Assembly (NCBI GenBank): GCA_903772945.1
Contig: CAICTM010000057.1
Coordinates: 40,001-104,000, forward strand
Direction of reading: 5' to 3'
Source: Seminavis robusta
Lineage: Eukaryota > Bacillariophyta > Bacillariophyceae > Naviculales > Naviculaceae
DNA length: 64,000 nucleotides
The translations under genes were made by a program, and so were the position numbers. Below are positions 63,843 through 64,000 of this stretch, one piece after another. The notes beneath the pieces were generated by a model, which saw only the letters and a list, made by a program, of their open reading frames with translations, ran no database searches and was not told the DNA's origin. How positions within the stretch are numbered: position 1 is the stretch's first letter; the number at the start of each line of letters is the position of its first letter.

Positions 63843-64000
63843 GGGATGCTCGGTTGAACGTCGTTGTTGTTGTTGCTGTTGTGAAGGAGGGAGGGGGGTT
63901 GTGAGGCCGAAGCCGTTGTGTTTCACTTATCTACTCAGAGTATATGTACTTCCATAAGTGGCACGCACGTGGATGCGGTCATACTGCATGGGTGGTGTTG

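Overview
The window is nuclear DNA of a photosynthetic stramenopile, most likely a pennate diatom. The evidence is: compact genes with short GT-AG introns of about 80-200 nt; plastid-targeted proteins whose signal peptides end at an Ala/Ser-x-Phe junction; a PsbQ-like lumen protein with a twin-Arg signal; multi-domain proteins typical of diatoms (STAND ATPases, a class C GPCR, a membrane-bound class III nucleotide cyclase); and a Copia-like Gag remnant. Naming a species would be guesswork. Intergenic DNA is full of CTAGCTAG and ACCGGTAC-type palindromic motifs.

Layout. 1-2.36 kb: two copies of a noncoding ~0.8 kb direct repeat. 2.36-13.5 kb: two paralogous STAND-type ATPases (minus, then plus) around a plastid cyclophilin-like protein. 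13.8-16.0 kb: a divergent pair of plastid proteins (DUF1995-like and PsbQ-like) sharing a ~400 bp intergenic region. 16.4-27.1 kb, all minus strand: a class C GPCR, a MYND zinc-finger protein, a small presumed plastid protein and a receptor-type class III cyclase assembled from nine exons, three of them only 7, 15 and 5 nt. 27.1-29.1 kb: a foldback element with perfect 23-bp terminal inverted repeats, an ATTCATCA-rich tract and a broken haem-peroxidase gene. 29.2-38.3 kb: an ankyrin-like repeat protein, a protein kinase, an NhaC-type antiporter (with a 12-nt exon and two paralogous 91-nt introns) and an SDR reductase. 38.9-42.3 kb: a giant repeat protein of beta-grasp/Crinkler-like modules with three single-base frameshifts. 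42.8-48.6 kb: two duplicated metallophosphoesterases flanking an LtrA-family membrane protein. 48.9-55.2 kb: a MORC-like GHKL ATPase and an organellar methionyl-tRNA synthetase. 55.3-64 kb: a repeat-rich, gene-poor end with hairpin repeats, a dense palindrome array, a decayed Gag with its probable LTR, and a recombinase-like gene that carries a stop and is cut by that LTR.

Gene models were assembled by eye from reading frames and splice signals. Exon joins were checked by frame arithmetic and by continuity of family motifs. No database search was possible, so family names rest on motif recognition. Several apparent open frames begin at TTG or GTG; in those cases the first sensible ATG was chosen. 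The genes are not an operon. The only functional groupings the sequence suggests are the divergent plastid pair and the separate signalling genes (GPCR, cyclase, kinase, STAND proteins).
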